Shown here: piece by piece, positions 16,723 to 24,529 of the stretch
Numbering within the stretch: position 1 is the stretch's first letter
Layout of the letters: every line of letters begins with the position of its first letter
DNA from: Blastococcus saxobsidens
GTDB lineage: Bacteria > Actinomycetota > Actinomycetes > Mycobacteriales > Geodermatophilaceae
Assembly (NCBI RefSeq): GCF_010682065.1
Contig: NZ_JAAGWG010000001.1
Coordinates: 164,216-228,215 of the forward strand
Direction: 5' to 3'
DNA: 64,000 nt
Notes under the pieces: model-generated
The model's input: only the letters and a program-made list of their open reading frames with translations
What the model was told of the DNA's origin: nothing
Databases searched by the model: none
Made by a program: the position numbers and the translations under genes

Positions 16723-17584
16723 GGGTGCGTCCTCCTTCGGCGTGGGTCAGCTCGGCCGCGTCGGCCTCGGCGTCGACGGCGTCGCCCAGGTAGGCCTCGG
16801 TGACCGCGGGGTCGTTCTGCACCTGCTCGGGGGTGCCGGCGGCGATCTGCTTTCCGGAGTCGAGCACGGTGATCTGGTCGCAGACCCGCATGACCAGGTC
16901 CATGTGGTGCTCGACCAGCAGGACGCTCATCCGGCTCACGACCGAGCGGATCAGCTCGCCCAGCTCGTGCATCTCGTCCTCGGCCAGACCACTGGCCGGC
17001 TCGTCGAGCAGCAGCAGGTCCGGCTCGGCGACCAGGGCGCGGGCCAGGGCGACCCGCTTCTGCACGGGGTAGGGGAGCGAGCCGGGGTAGCGGCCGGCGA
17101 ACTTCTCGGCGTTGAGCTCGGTCAGGGCCCGCATGGCCCGCTCGCGCAGCAGCCGCTCGTCCTTGTCGGAGGTGGGCAGCGCGAGGAGCGCGGAGAGGAA
17201 ACCGGCCCGGCCGTGGCGGTGGGCGCCGACCATGACGTTCTCCAGCACGGTCATGCCGGGGAAGAGGCCGACGCCCTGCAGCGTGCGCGAGATGCCGAGC
17301 TTGGTGAGCTGGCTCGGGCGCAGCCGGCGCATCTCCTCCCCCCGCCACACGATGCGGCCGGAGGTCGGGCGCACCAGGCCGCAGGCGACGTTGAACAACG
17401 TCGTCTTGCCTGCGCCGTTGGGACCGATGAGGCCGTGCACCTGACCCGGCTCGACGACGAGCGAGACGTCGGTGAGAGCCAGGACGCCGCCGAAGGCGAC
17501 GTTGATCCCGGTCAGCTCGAGCCGGGAGGTGGGCGCTGAGTCGTGCGTTCGCTGGCTGCCGGTCGGCTGCGCCAAGGGGCCCAC
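16715..17584 (-). CDS. livG: branched-chain amino acid ABC transporter ATPase LivG
   Basis: A 289-residue ABC ATPase and the first gene of the operon. Walker A GPNGAGKTT, Walker B LLLLDEPASGL and the BCA C-terminal tail motif ITEAYLG-like (VTEAYLGDAV) are clear. The ABC signature is unusual: SLPYPVQKRVALARAL replaces LSGGQ; similar LPYG-type variants are known among actinobacterial LivG proteins. GTG 17584 follows a GAGGAG sequence at short spacing; an in-frame TTG four codons later is an alternative. The gene is divergent from the PucR regulator. Confidence 0.87.
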   Translation of the reverse strand: MGPLAQPTGSQRTHDSAPTSRLELTGINVAFGGVLALTDVSLVVEPGQVHGLIGPNGAGKTTLFNVACGLVRPTSGRIVWRGEEMRRLRPSQLTKLGISRTLQGVGLFPGMTVLENVMVGAHRHGRAGFLSALLALPTSDKDERLLRERAMRALTELNAEKFAGRYPGSLPYPVQKRVALARALVAEPDLLLLDEPASGLAEDEMHELGELIRSVVSRMSVLLVEHHMDLVMRVCDQITVLDSGKQIAAGTPEQVQNDPAVTEAYLGDAVDAEADAAELTHAEGGRTHG

Positions 17585-17755
17585 TGCTCCTCTGCGTCGG
17601 GGAGATGGCCGCTCCGGAGGTGTCCGGACGGCGACGATTGGGTCACGAGTACGTCCCGCTGAGACTGCCCGCCGGTGTCACCGGTCACAATGGGCGCACT
17701 GCACAGCGATGAGGCGGACGCGTTGTGCTGTGCGTCACGTACGGGAGGTGAGCGG
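17585..17755. promoter_or_regulatory. divergent control region between livG and the PucR gene
   Basis: The 171-nt space must hold promoters for both directions. It contains a CCGGTGTCACCGG-like palindrome at about 17671-17683 and CACAAT at 17686-17691 as a possible -10 for the regulator. A good Shine-Dalgarno sequence (GGGAGGTGA) precedes the ATG at 17756. No motif could be matched to a known PucR operator. Confidence 0.35.
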
Positions 17756-18973
17756 ATGCAGCGGTTCCGGCCGGAGATCTCCGATCGCCTGTCCGAGCTC
17801 GCGCCACTGCTGGTGGCCGAGCTCGAGGACATGACCGACCGGATGCTCGAGGTGCTGCTGCGCAGCGAGCCCTCCTACCGCGACCTGCTGGTCACGGAGG
17901 AGGAGCTGCGTTCGTCGGTCCGCCGGGGCCTCGAACAGGGGCTGCGCACGCTCATCGAGGGATGGGCCGACGACGGCGACGCCGACCGCAGCGGTGCCCG
18001 TGCCGTGGGCCGCCGCCGGGCCGCACAGGGGGTGCCGCTCGAGGCGGTGCTGCGGGCCTGGCGCCTCGGTGGCCAGGTCACCTGGGAGGCGCTGCTGTCG
18101 GTGTCCCAGCGCAGCAGTCACCGCCACGACGTGCTGCTCCTGGAGGTCGCCGGCTCGGTCTGGCGCACCAACGACGCCGACTGCGCCGCCGTCGCCGAGG
18201 GCTACCGCGAGGAGCAGCGACGGCTGGCCGGCGTCGACGAGCACGCCCGCCAACAGGTGCTCGACGGCCTGATCGACGGCCGCGGCAGCGACCCGGCGTT
18301 CGTGCGGACGGCGTCGGACCTGCTGGCCATGCCGCTGGACGGCCGGCTGATGGCCGTGGTCGCGCTGCCCGCGCCCGACGGGTCCCCCGGGCTCGACGGG
18401 CCCGCCGAGGGGCTGCTCAAGCGCGGGGTCCGCTCGGTGTGGGGCACCCGCGGTGGCGCGCAGGTAGGCGTGGTGGGGCTGGGCGCCGTGCGCCCGGCCG
18501 ACCTGGTGGCCCTGCTGACCGCCGTCGCCCGCGGGCCGGTGGGGGTGTCCGACGTCGTGGAGGGCGCCGCCGCCGCGGGGGTGGCCTACCGGCTGGCACA
18601 GACCGCGGCCCGGACGCTGCCGGCCGGCTACAGCCGGGTGGTGAGCATCGACGAGCGGTTGCCCGAGGCGCTGCTGAGCAACTCGCCGGAGATCAGCTCG
18701 CGGCTGGTGGGGCAGTCCCTGGGCGGGCTGCTGGAGCTGCCCGAGGACGAGCGGGACGTGCTGCTGGACACGCTCGCGGCCTTCCTGGCCGCCGACGGCT
18801 CACCGACCCGCGCCGCCGACGCCCTCTACTGCCACCGGAACACGGTGATGCACCGGCTCCGCCGGATCGAGTCGGTCACCGGCCGCAAGCTCACCGACCC
18901 GCGGTCCCGGCTGCTCTGGCAGCTGGCCCTGCTCGGCGCCGGCGGCCGCCAGCCCACCACCCGCTCGGCCTGA
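17756..18973 (+). CDS. PucR-family transcriptional regulator
   Basis: A 405-residue regulator. The N-terminal part (ISDRLSELAPLLVAELEDMTDRMLEVLLR) is an RsbRD-like helical domain, the middle is a GGDEF-like/CdaR domain, and the C-terminus is the PucR helix-turn-helix: LAADGSPTRAADALYCHRNTVMHRLRRIESVTG. PucR/CdaR proteins usually activate uptake and catabolic genes. ATG 17756 has a strong Shine-Dalgarno sequence; upstream in-frame codons lack one. Being divergent from the liv operon makes that operon its probable target (inference). Confidence 0.85.
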   Translation: MQRFRPEISDRLSELAPLLVAELEDMTDRMLEVLLRSEPSYRDLLVTEEELRSSVRRGLEQGLRTLIEGWADDGDADRSGARAVGRRRAAQGVPLEAVLRAWRLGGQVTWEALLSVSQRSSHRHDVLLLEVAGSVWRTNDADCAAVAEGYREEQRRLAGVDEHARQQVLDGLIDGRGSDPAFVRTASDLLAMPLDGRLMAVVALPAPDGSPGLDGPAEGLLKRGVRSVWGTRGGAQVGVVGLGAVRPADLVALLTAVARGPVGVSDVVEGAAAAGVAYRLAQTAARTLPAGYSRVVSIDERLPEALLSNSPEISSRLVGQSLGGLLELPEDERDVLLDTLAAFLAADGSPTRAADALYCHRNTVMHRLRRIESVTGRKLTDPRSRLLWQLALLGAGGRQPTTRSA

Positions 18974-19012
18974 GCGACGGGCCGGTCGACCGCTGACCCG
19001 CGACCGGGGCCG

Positions 19013-19246
19013 CTACTGGAGGTAGCTCTCCACCTGCGGCTCCGGGCGGGCGTCGGCGTCGTCGGGGTCCTCGCCGTACTGGCGCTTGGCGCGGCGCTGC
19101 CGCAGCAGGTCCCAGCACTGGTCGAGGTCGGCCTCGAGCTTCTTCATGCGGGCGCGGGTCTCGTCGGTGTGCTCCTCGCCGTCGCGCAGCGAGTGCTCCT
19201 CCTCGACCAGCGAGTGGATGCGGCTGAGGATGTCGGTCTCGTCCAT
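19013..19246 (-). CDS. DUF2630 family protein
   Basis: A 77-residue acidic, helical protein starting MDETDILSRIHSLVEEEHSLRDG, which matches the actinobacterial DUF2630 family. The middle (MKKLEADLDQCWDLLRQRRAKRQYG) is likely a coiled-coil hairpin, and the tail is acidic. The function of the family is unknown. It lies between the convergent PucR gene and the tyrA terminator and appears to be transcribed on its own. Confidence 0.85.
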   Translation of the reverse strand: MDETDILSRIHSLVEEEHSLRDGEEHTDETRARMKKLEADLDQCWDLLRQRRAKRQYGEDPDDADARPEPQVESYLQ

Positions 19247-19282
19247 GCCCTGCTCCCTGCCCGCCGGCGCGGGCGTGAAACG

Positions 19283-19309
19283 GCGCCGGGCCGTGCCGGG
19301 GCCCGGCGC
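19283..19309 (-). terminator. hairpin terminator of tyrA
   Basis: A perfect 10-bp hairpin, GCGCCGGGCC (19283-19292) and GGCCCGGCGC (19300-19309), starts directly after the tyrA stop codon on the minus strand and is followed by a short TTT. Confidence 0.75.
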
Positions 19310-20239
19310 TCAGGCGGAGCCGTCGGGCAGCCAGCCCTCGACGAACGCGGCCAGCCGCCGGTGCACCGCCCCACCGGCGCGGCCCAGCGCCAGCAGCGCC
19401 GCGCGCTCGAGCGGGACCCGCACCGTGCGCCGGTCCGCGGCCCGCCGCGCCACGGCGTTCCCGGTGGCGACCAGCTCGGGCCAGGGGCGGTCGAGCTCGG
19501 CGCGCACGCGGGCCAGCGCGGCGGCGGTCGGGGCCGCGTTGCCCTCGACCATCGCCGTCACGAAGGCCGGGTCGCTGCCGATCACCCGGGTGCCGTCGCG
19601 GAAGCTCCCGGCGGCCAGCGCCAGGGCGAGCGGACCGGCGTCGGCGGCCGCGGCGGCCAGCGCGGCGGCCAGCAGGTGCGGGACGTGGCTGATCGCGGCG
19701 ACGGCGTCGTCGTGCTCCGCGGCGGTCACCGGCACCACCTCCGCGCCCACCGCCAGGGCGATCTCGGCGACGCGCAGCCAGCGCGGCAGCTCCGTGCCCG
19801 GCTCCAGGCACAGCGCCCACCGGGCGCCGGCGAACAGCGCGGGATCGGTGGCGGCGTGGCCCGAGCGCTCGGTGCCGCACATGGGGTGCCCGCCGACGAA
19901 GCGCCCGCCGAACGCCGCGCCGAGGGTCTCCAGCACCGGCACCTTGACCGAGCCGAGGTCGGTGACGGTCGCGGCCGGGTCGATGGCCAGCCCCTCGAGC
20001 GCCGTCGTCATGGCCGGCAGCGGCACGGCGAGGACGACGACGCCGGTGAACTCCTGGGTGATCCGCACCCCGCGCGCGGCAGCGGCCTCGCGCGCCGCCG
20101 GATCGACGTCCCAGCCGCCGACCTCCCGGCCGGCGGCGACGAGCGCGGCGGCCAGCGAGCCCCCCAGCTGCCCGAGCCCGACGACGCCGACCGGCGGGGC
20201 GGGCATGGTCGGCACCGGGAACGCGGGGACATCGGCCAT
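19310..20239 (-). CDS. tyrA: prephenate dehydrogenase
   Basis: A 309-residue enzyme for tyrosine synthesis that oxidatively decarboxylates prephenate to 4-hydroxyphenylpyruvate with NAD(P). The Rossmann motif VGLGQLGGSLAAAL starts near residue 18. LTDLGSVK-type TVTDLGSVKVPVLE, GRFVGGHPMCGTERSG and ISHVPHLLAAAL are the prephenate-site motifs. No ACT domain is present, so feedback control must differ from longer homologues. The ATG is 12 nt from the divergent methyltransferase ATG; a TAGCCT box 7 nt upstream suggests a leaderless mRNA. Confidence 0.9.
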   Translation of the reverse strand: MADVPAFPVPTMPAPPVGVVGLGQLGGSLAAALVAAGREVGGWDVDPAAREAAAARGVRITQEFTGVVVLAVPLPAMTTALEGLAIDPAATVTDLGSVKVPVLETLGAAFGGRFVGGHPMCGTERSGHAATDPALFAGARWALCLEPGTELPRWLRVAEIALAVGAEVVPVTAAEHDDAVAAISHVPHLLAAALAAAAADAGPLALALAAGSFRDGTRVIGSDPAFVTAMVEGNAAPTAAALARVRAELDRPWPELVATGNAVARRAADRRTVRVPLERAALLALGRAGGAVHRRLAAFVEGWLPDGSA

Positions 20240-20246
20240 GATCTAC

Positions 20247-20252
20247 AGGCTA
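20247..20252 (-). promoter_or_regulatory. -10 box of tyrA
   Basis: On the minus strand TAGCCT ends 7 nt before the tyrA ATG, which would give a leaderless transcript. The box overlaps the start codon of the divergent methyltransferase gene. The same hexamer precedes lysC. Confidence 0.5.
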
Positions 20253-20914
20253 TGACGCCCCGCTCGTTCCTCCTCACCCCGGAGCTGGCCGACTACGTGC
20301 AGGCCGCCTCCGATCCGGTCGACGCGGTGATGGCCGACCTGATCCGGGAGACGGCCGACATGGCGGCGCGTGGCGAGGCGCCGTCCACCATGCAGATCGC
20401 CCCGGAGCAGGGGGTGCTGATGCGCCTGCTGACCCGCGCGCTGGGTGCGCGGCGGGCGATCGAGATCGGCACGTTCACCGGGTTCTCCGCCCTCTGCATC
20501 GCCCAGGGCCTGCCCGAGGACGGCTCGCTGCTCTGCCTCGACCGGAGCGAGGAGTGGACCGACGTCGCCCGCCGGCACTGGGCGCGCGCGGGCGTGGCCG
20601 ACCGGATCGAGCTGCGGCTGGGCGACGCGCTGGCCACGCTCCGGGAGCTGCCTGCCGAGGAGACCTTCGACCTGGCCTTCGTCGACGCCGACAAGACCGG
20701 GTACCCGGCCTACGTCGAGGAGCTGCACCCGCGGATGAGCCGCAACGGCGTGGTGCTGCTGGACAACACGCTGCGCGGCGGTCAGGTGGTCGCCCCGGTG
20801 AGCGAGGCCGACCGCACGCTCGCCGAGCTCAACGCCGCGCTCGCCGCCGACCCGCGCTGGGAGGCCGTGCTGCTGCCTCTGGCCGACGGCCTGACCGTGC
20901 TCCGCAAGCGATGA
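20252..20914 (+). CDS. class I SAM-dependent O-methyltransferase
   Basis: A 220-residue O-methyltransferase of the caffeoyl-CoA/catechol type (Methyltransf_3). The SAM loop is IEIGTFTGFSALCIAQGL, the acidic ribose-binding residue is in LLCLDRSEEW, and the metal ligands are in FVDADKTGYPAYVEEL and LLDNTLRGG. These enzymes methylate small phenolic hydroxyls using Mg2+. ATG 20252 has no Shine-Dalgarno sequence because its upstream region is the divergent tyrA start. It leads an operon with the TadA-associated gene (ATGA overlap). Confidence 0.87.
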   Translation: MTPRSFLLTPELADYVQAASDPVDAVMADLIRETADMAARGEAPSTMQIAPEQGVLMRLLTRALGARRAIEIGTFTGFSALCIAQGLPEDGSLLCLDRSEEWTDVARRHWARAGVADRIELRLGDALATLRELPAEETFDLAFVDADKTGYPAYVEELHPRMSRNGVVLLDNTLRGGQVVAPVSEADRTLAELNAALAADPRWEAVLLPLADGLTVLRKR

Positions 20915-21408
20915 TCGAGCGCGAGGGGCCGTCCAGCTTCGCCGTCCGCGTGGCCCGGGACGGCGCGGGCTGGCGGGTGGACCTGCTGGCCGACGACGCC
21001 GGTGACGAGCTGCCGGTGCTGGAGCGGGCGCTGGGCGAGCCGGGCGCCGGCGGGTGGCCGCCGCCGCTGGTGATCGTCGTCGACTCGCGGCTGTACTTCG
21101 TCGCGCTGCGGCACGGCCCGGGCGGCATGGTGCGGGCGCTGATCTCCGACGCGACGATGCTGGAGTGGGTGCTCGCCGCCGAGGTGGTCGAGCGCTACGG
21201 CATCGGCGTGGACACCGAGGGCGCCTTCGACGACGACGAGACGGGCTGGCCCGGCGGCGACCTCGATCTCTTCTCCGACGACGGCCTGCCCGCCGAGGAG
21301 CTGCGCCCGATCGTCACCGCCGACGACCTGTGGGCCGACGAGATGGTGCAGCGGATCGCGACCCGGCTCGGGTTCGCCGACGAGCTGGCCGCGGCGGTGG
21401 GACCGTGA
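20911..21408 (+). CDS. tRNA adenosine deaminase-associated protein
   Basis: A 165-residue acidic protein that fits the small actinobacterial family found beside tadA (TIGR03941 type): FAVRVARDGAGWRVDLL, LVIVVDSRLYFVALRHGPGGMVRALISDA, a GAFDDDETGWPGGDLDLFSD loop and a final helical part with DEMVQRIATRLGF. No catalytic residues are evident. It is coupled to both neighbours by 4-nt overlaps, and tadA follows after one gene. It may support tRNA editing, but its role has not been shown. Confidence 0.82.
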   Translation: MIEREGPSSFAVRVARDGAGWRVDLLADDAGDELPVLERALGEPGAGGWPPPLVIVVDSRLYFVALRHGPGGMVRALISDATMLEWVLAAEVVERYGIGVDTEGAFDDDETGWPGGDLDLFSDDGLPAEELRPIVTADDLWADEMVQRIATRLGFADELAAAVGP

Positions 21409-22070
21409 GCGGCCCGGCGGCCGGCGCCGTCTCCGCGGTGGTGTTCGACCTCGGCGGGGTGATCACCGAGAGCCCGATGACCGCCTTCGCCGCCTACGAG
21501 CGGGAGGCCGGGCTGCCCGACGGGCTGATCCGCCGGCTGAACTCGACCGATCCGGACGCCAATGCCTGGGCTCGCTTCGAGCGCAACGAGCTCGACGTCG
21601 CCGGGTTCTCGGCGGCGTTCGAGGCGGAGGCCGCGGCGCTGGGGCACCGGCTCTCGGCGGCCCGCGTGCTCGCCGCCCTGCACGGCGAGGTGCGCCAGGC
21701 GATGGTCGCCGCGGTGCGCCGGCTGCGCGAGGCCGGGCTGCCGCTGGCGATCCTGTCGAACAACGTGGCGCCGATGGAGCGGACCGGGCGGCTCGGGGAC
21801 CTGCTGGGGCTCTTCGACGCCGTCGTGGAGTCCTCGGTCGAGGGGGTGCGCAAGCCGGAGCCGGAGATCTACCGGCGGGCGCTGGACCGGCTGTCGGAGG
21901 CGGTGGGCCGGCGGATCGAGGCCACCGACTGCGCCTACCTGGACGACCTGGGCATCAACCTGAAGCCCGCCCGCGCACTGGGCTTCTCGACGATCAAGGT
22001 GGTCGACCCGTCGGTGGCGCTGGCCGAGCTGTCCGGGCTGGTCGGCTTCCCGCTGGACCACGCGGCATGA
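21405..22070 (+). CDS. HAD-superfamily phosphatase (epoxide hydrolase N-domain-like)
   Basis: A 221-residue HAD hydrolase. Motif I is VVFDLGGVIT, motif II LAILSNN, motif III the Lys in GVRKPEPEIYRRAL, and motif IV LDDLGINLKPARALGF. The helical cap sits between motif I and II (C1 type), as in the N-terminal phosphatase of soluble epoxide hydrolase. Substrate unknown. GTG 21405 overlaps the preceding stop (GTGA). It ends 82 nt before tadA, with a palindromic repeat in between. Confidence 0.85.
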   Translation: MSGPAAGAVSAVVFDLGGVITESPMTAFAAYEREAGLPDGLIRRLNSTDPDANAWARFERNELDVAGFSAAFEAEAAALGHRLSAARVLAALHGEVRQAMVAAVRRLREAGLPLAILSNNVAPMERTGRLGDLLGLFDAVVESSVEGVRKPEPEIYRRALDRLSEAVGRRIEATDCAYLDDLGINLKPARALGFSTIKVVDPSVALAELSGLVGFPLDHAA

Positions 22071-22098
22071 CCGCGGACGGCACCTCCGTCCACAGGTG

Positions 22099-22134
22099 CT
22101 CTCCCTCTGCTCGCAGTGGGGAGCAGAGGGAGAG
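22099..22134. repeat. 36-nt hairpin repeat, copy 1
   Basis: Perfect 14-bp arms, CTCTCCCTCTGCTC (22099-22112) and GAGCAGAGGGAGAG (22121-22134), enclose an 8-nt loop. It lies between the HAD gene and tadA, 19 nt before the tadA start. A related element with the same geometry is at 61687-61722. It could act as a terminator or mRNA-processing hairpin. Confidence 0.75.
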
Positions 22135-22152
22135 CCTCGACGGAGCACCCCG

Positions 22153-22617
22153 GTGACGCCGGACCTGGCAGCGGTGATGGGGCGGGCGCTGGAGCTGGCG
22201 GCCGCGGCGGAGGAGTGGGGCGACACCCCGATCGGCGCCGTCGTCCTCGGGCCGGACGGCGCCGTGCTCGCCGAGGCGGCCAACGAGCGGGAGAAGCTGG
22301 GCGACCCGACCGCGCACGCGGAGGTGCTCGCGCTGCGGGCCGCCGCCGCGGTGCACGGGGACGGCTGGCGGCTGTCCGGCTGCACGCTGGTCGTCACGCT
22401 CGAGCCCTGCACGATGTGCGCCGGGGCCAGCGTGCTGTCCCGCGTGGACCACGTCGTCTACGGCGCCGAGGACCCCAAGGCGGGTGCGGCCGGATCGCTG
22501 TGGGACGTGGTCCGCGACCGGCGGCTCAACCACCGGCCGCAGGTCACCGGCGGGATCCGGGCGGAGGAGTGCGGCGCGCTGCTACGTGCCTTCTTCCGCC
22601 GTCAGCGGGGCCTGTAG
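22153..22617 (+). CDS. tadA: tRNA-specific adenosine deaminase
   Basis: A 154-residue zinc deaminase that converts the wobble adenosine of tRNA-Arg(ACG) to inosine. The proton-shuttle motif HAEVLAL and the zinc cysteines in LEPCTMCAGA are intact, as is the C-terminal VTGGIRAEECGALLRAFF helix. I chose GTG 22153 because it gives the standard length; starting further upstream would run through the palindromic repeat. The TAG stop codon is part of the -10 box for the tRNA-Ser gene that follows. Confidence 0.92.
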   Translation: MTPDLAAVMGRALELAAAAEEWGDTPIGAVVLGPDGAVLAEAANEREKLGDPTAHAEVLALRAAAAVHGDGWRLSGCTLVVTLEPCTMCAGASVLSRVDHVVYGAEDPKAGAAGSLWDVVRDRRLNHRPQVTGGIRAEECGALLRAFFRRQRGL

Positions 22618-22620
22618 TCT
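22615..22620 (+). promoter_or_regulatory. -10 box of tRNA-Ser(CGA)
   Basis: TAGTCT overlaps the tadA stop codon and ends 7 nt before the mature tRNA 5' end, which is the expected spacing if transcription starts at or next to the tRNA. Confidence 0.5.
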
Positions 22621-22627
22621 CTCCGGC

Positions 22628-22715
22628 GGTGGCGTGTCCGAGCGGCCGAAGGAGCACGCCTCGAAAGCGTGTGAGGTGCAAGCCTCCGTGGGTTCAAATC
22701 CCACCGCCACCGCCA
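22628..22715 (+). tRNA. tRNA-Ser (anticodon CGA)
   Basis: An 88-nt gene with encoded CCA. The acceptor stem GGTGGCG pairs with CGCCACC, the anticodon loop is CTCGAAA (anticodon CGA, reads UCG), a long variable arm typical of type II tRNAs follows, and the T-arm is GTGGG-TTCAAAT-CCCAC with discriminator G. Confidence 0.96.
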
Positions 22716-22723
22716 GCTGAATC

Positions 22724-22755
22724 ACGGCGGCGTCCCCTGCGGGGGGCGCCGCCGT
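22724..22755. terminator. bidirectional terminator between tRNA-Ser and the kinase gene
   Basis: A hairpin with stem ACGGCGGCG-T-CCCC and GGGG-G-CGCCGCCGT (14 pairs, one U-G) and a short loop lies 9 nt after the tRNA and just downstream of the kinase stop on the other strand. Confidence 0.8.
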
Positions 22756-22761
22756 TCTGCA

Positions 22762-24510
22762 TCAGGGGTCGAGTTCGCTGTCCAGGATCAGCTGCCCGTC
22801 GCGCACCAGCAGGGTGAAGGCGCGGACCGCCGACTCCCGCGTGCCGTTGGGGTACACCCACTCCAGCCGGCCGGTGACCCGGGACGGATCGTCGGTGGCC
22901 TGGACGTCGCTGACGTTCACGTCGGAGAACTGGTTCCAGTAGCCGATGTAGTTGCCCCGGCTGATGTTGGCGCGCAGCGTCGGGCCGGTCCGCTCCCAGG
23001 CCGCGGCCGGGTCGTCGACGACCTGCTGGTGGTACCCGTCCAGGAAGGTCCGCACGTTCTCCGCGCTGAGCGGGTCCGCCGGGGGATCGGGGGTCTCCGG
23101 CTCCGGCGGGTCGACGACCTCGGGCGTGGGCTCGGGCGTGGGCTCCGGCTCGGGCTCCGGCGTCGGCTCCGGTTCCTCGCTGCTGGAGGGCGCCGCCTCC
23201 GAGGTGCTCGGTGACGGGTCGGCCGACGCCCGGTCCGGATCGTCGTCGGGGAGGGCCAGCCAGAGCGCCAGCAGCCCGGCGACGACCACGAGGGCGACGG
23301 CGATGATCCAGACGCCCCGCCGCCGACGACGTGGTGCGGGCGTCCCCGTGGCGGCCGAGGTCCCGGTGGCGGACGAGGCCGCCGCGGACGCCGACGTCGC
23401 GGCCGGAGTTGTGGGAGGCGCGGCGGGAGCAGGCGTCGTCGCCGGTGGGGAGCTCGGCGCGGCGGGCGGCGTCGGCGGAGGTACGAGGGGCGGCACGGGA
23501 GTGCGGGCAGCGGCCGGGATGGGCGTCGGCGCGTCGACCCCGGCGGGGGACGAGCCGGTCGAGGTGGCCGAGGCGGCGCCCGCGGCGAACACCGCGGTGC
23601 CCGAGTGCCCCCGTGACTCCGCGAGGTCGGTGCGGGCGAGCAGCACGGTGGTGGTGTCGCCGTCGCGCCCGGCGGCGAGCGTCGCCAGCTCGTCGCGCAC
23701 CTCGGTCATCGGAGGACGGTCACCGGGGTCGGCGGCGAGCATCCGCAGCAGCGGCTCGCTGAGGGAACCGGCGCGACGCGGGGGAGTGATCTCCCCGCCG
23801 GCGACCCGGTGCAGCATGCCCAGCGGGTTGTCGTCCATGCCGAACGGCGGCGTCCCCTCCAGGCACGTGTACAGCGTCGCGCCGAGCGAGAACACGTCGC
23901 TGGCCTCGGTCATCTCGCGCCCCTGCGCCACCTCGGGGGCGAGGAAGGCCGGGGTGCCGGTGATCTGGCCGGTCTGGGTGAGCGTGACGTCCCCGCGGGC
24001 GTGCGAGATGCCGAAGTCGGTGATCTTGACCAGGCCGGCGACCCGGCCGCCCCGCCCGATGAGGATGTTGGCCGGCTTCACGTCCCGGTGCACGATGCCG
24101 GCGGCGTGGGTGGCGGCCAGCGCGTCGGCCACCTGGGCGCCGATCTGCGCCACCTGGTCCCCGCGCAGGACGCCGTCCTCCCGGAGCACCTCCGCCAGGC
24201 TGCGGGAGGGCAGGTACTCCATGACCAGCCACGGGGCGCCGCCCTCGACGGCGACGTCGTAGACCGAGATCGCGTGCGGATGGCTCAGGCGCGCGGCGAT
24301 CCGGCCCTCGCGGAGGGCCCGCTGCCGCTGCTCGTCCACCTGCTTCTCGTCGGCGCCCAGCGGGGAGAGCACCTGCTTCACGGCCACCTGGCGGCCCAGC
24401 AGCTCGTCCCGGGCGAGCCACACCGTGCCCATCCCGCCGCCACCGATCTGCGACTCCAACCGGTAGCGCCCGGCGACGAGGCGACCGGGCGCGGTGACGG
24501 GACGGGTCAT
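22762..24510 (-). CDS. membrane Ser/Thr protein kinase (PknB-like kinase domain)
   Basis: A 582-residue receptor-type kinase. The catalytic domain (about residues 15-280) has the glycine loop IGGGGMGTVW, the ATP-binding Lys45, HRDVKPANIL, DFG and a TPAFLAPE activation segment. A long Pro/Ala/Thr-rich linker is followed by one transmembrane helix (WIIAVALVVVAGLLALWLAL), an acidic Glu/Pro-repeat stalk, and an extracytoplasmic domain of about 100 residues (SAENVRTFLDGYHQQVVDDPAAAWERTG...) that looks NTF2-like. There are no PASTA repeats, so the sensed ligand differs from PknB. ATG 24510 starts right before the domain; an upstream in-frame ATG would add 23 Arg-rich residues. Downstream of it is the tRNA terminator. 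Confidence 0.88.
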   Translation of the reverse strand: MTRPVTAPGRLVAGRYRLESQIGGGGMGTVWLARDELLGRQVAVKQVLSPLGADEKQVDEQRQRALREGRIAARLSHPHAISVYDVAVEGGAPWLVMEYLPSRSLAEVLREDGVLRGDQVAQIGAQVADALAATHAAGIVHRDVKPANILIGRGGRVAGLVKITDFGISHARGDVTLTQTGQITGTPAFLAPEVAQGREMTEASDVFSLGATLYTCLEGTPPFGMDDNPLGMLHRVAGGEITPPRRAGSLSEPLLRMLAADPGDRPPMTEVRDELATLAAGRDGDTTTVLLARTDLAESRGHSGTAVFAAGAASATSTGSSPAGVDAPTPIPAAARTPVPPLVPPPTPPAAPSSPPATTPAPAAPPTTPAATSASAAASSATGTSAATGTPAPRRRRRGVWIIAVALVVVAGLLALWLALPDDDPDRASADPSPSTSEAAPSSSEEPEPTPEPEPEPTPEPTPEVVDPPEPETPDPPADPLSAENVRTFLDGYHQQVVDDPAAAWERTGPTLRANISRGNYIGYWNQFSDVNVSDVQATDDPSRVTGRLEWVYPNGTRESAVRAFTLLVRDGQLILDSELDP

Positions 24511-24529
24511 CGAGGGCAGGCGGGCGCGC

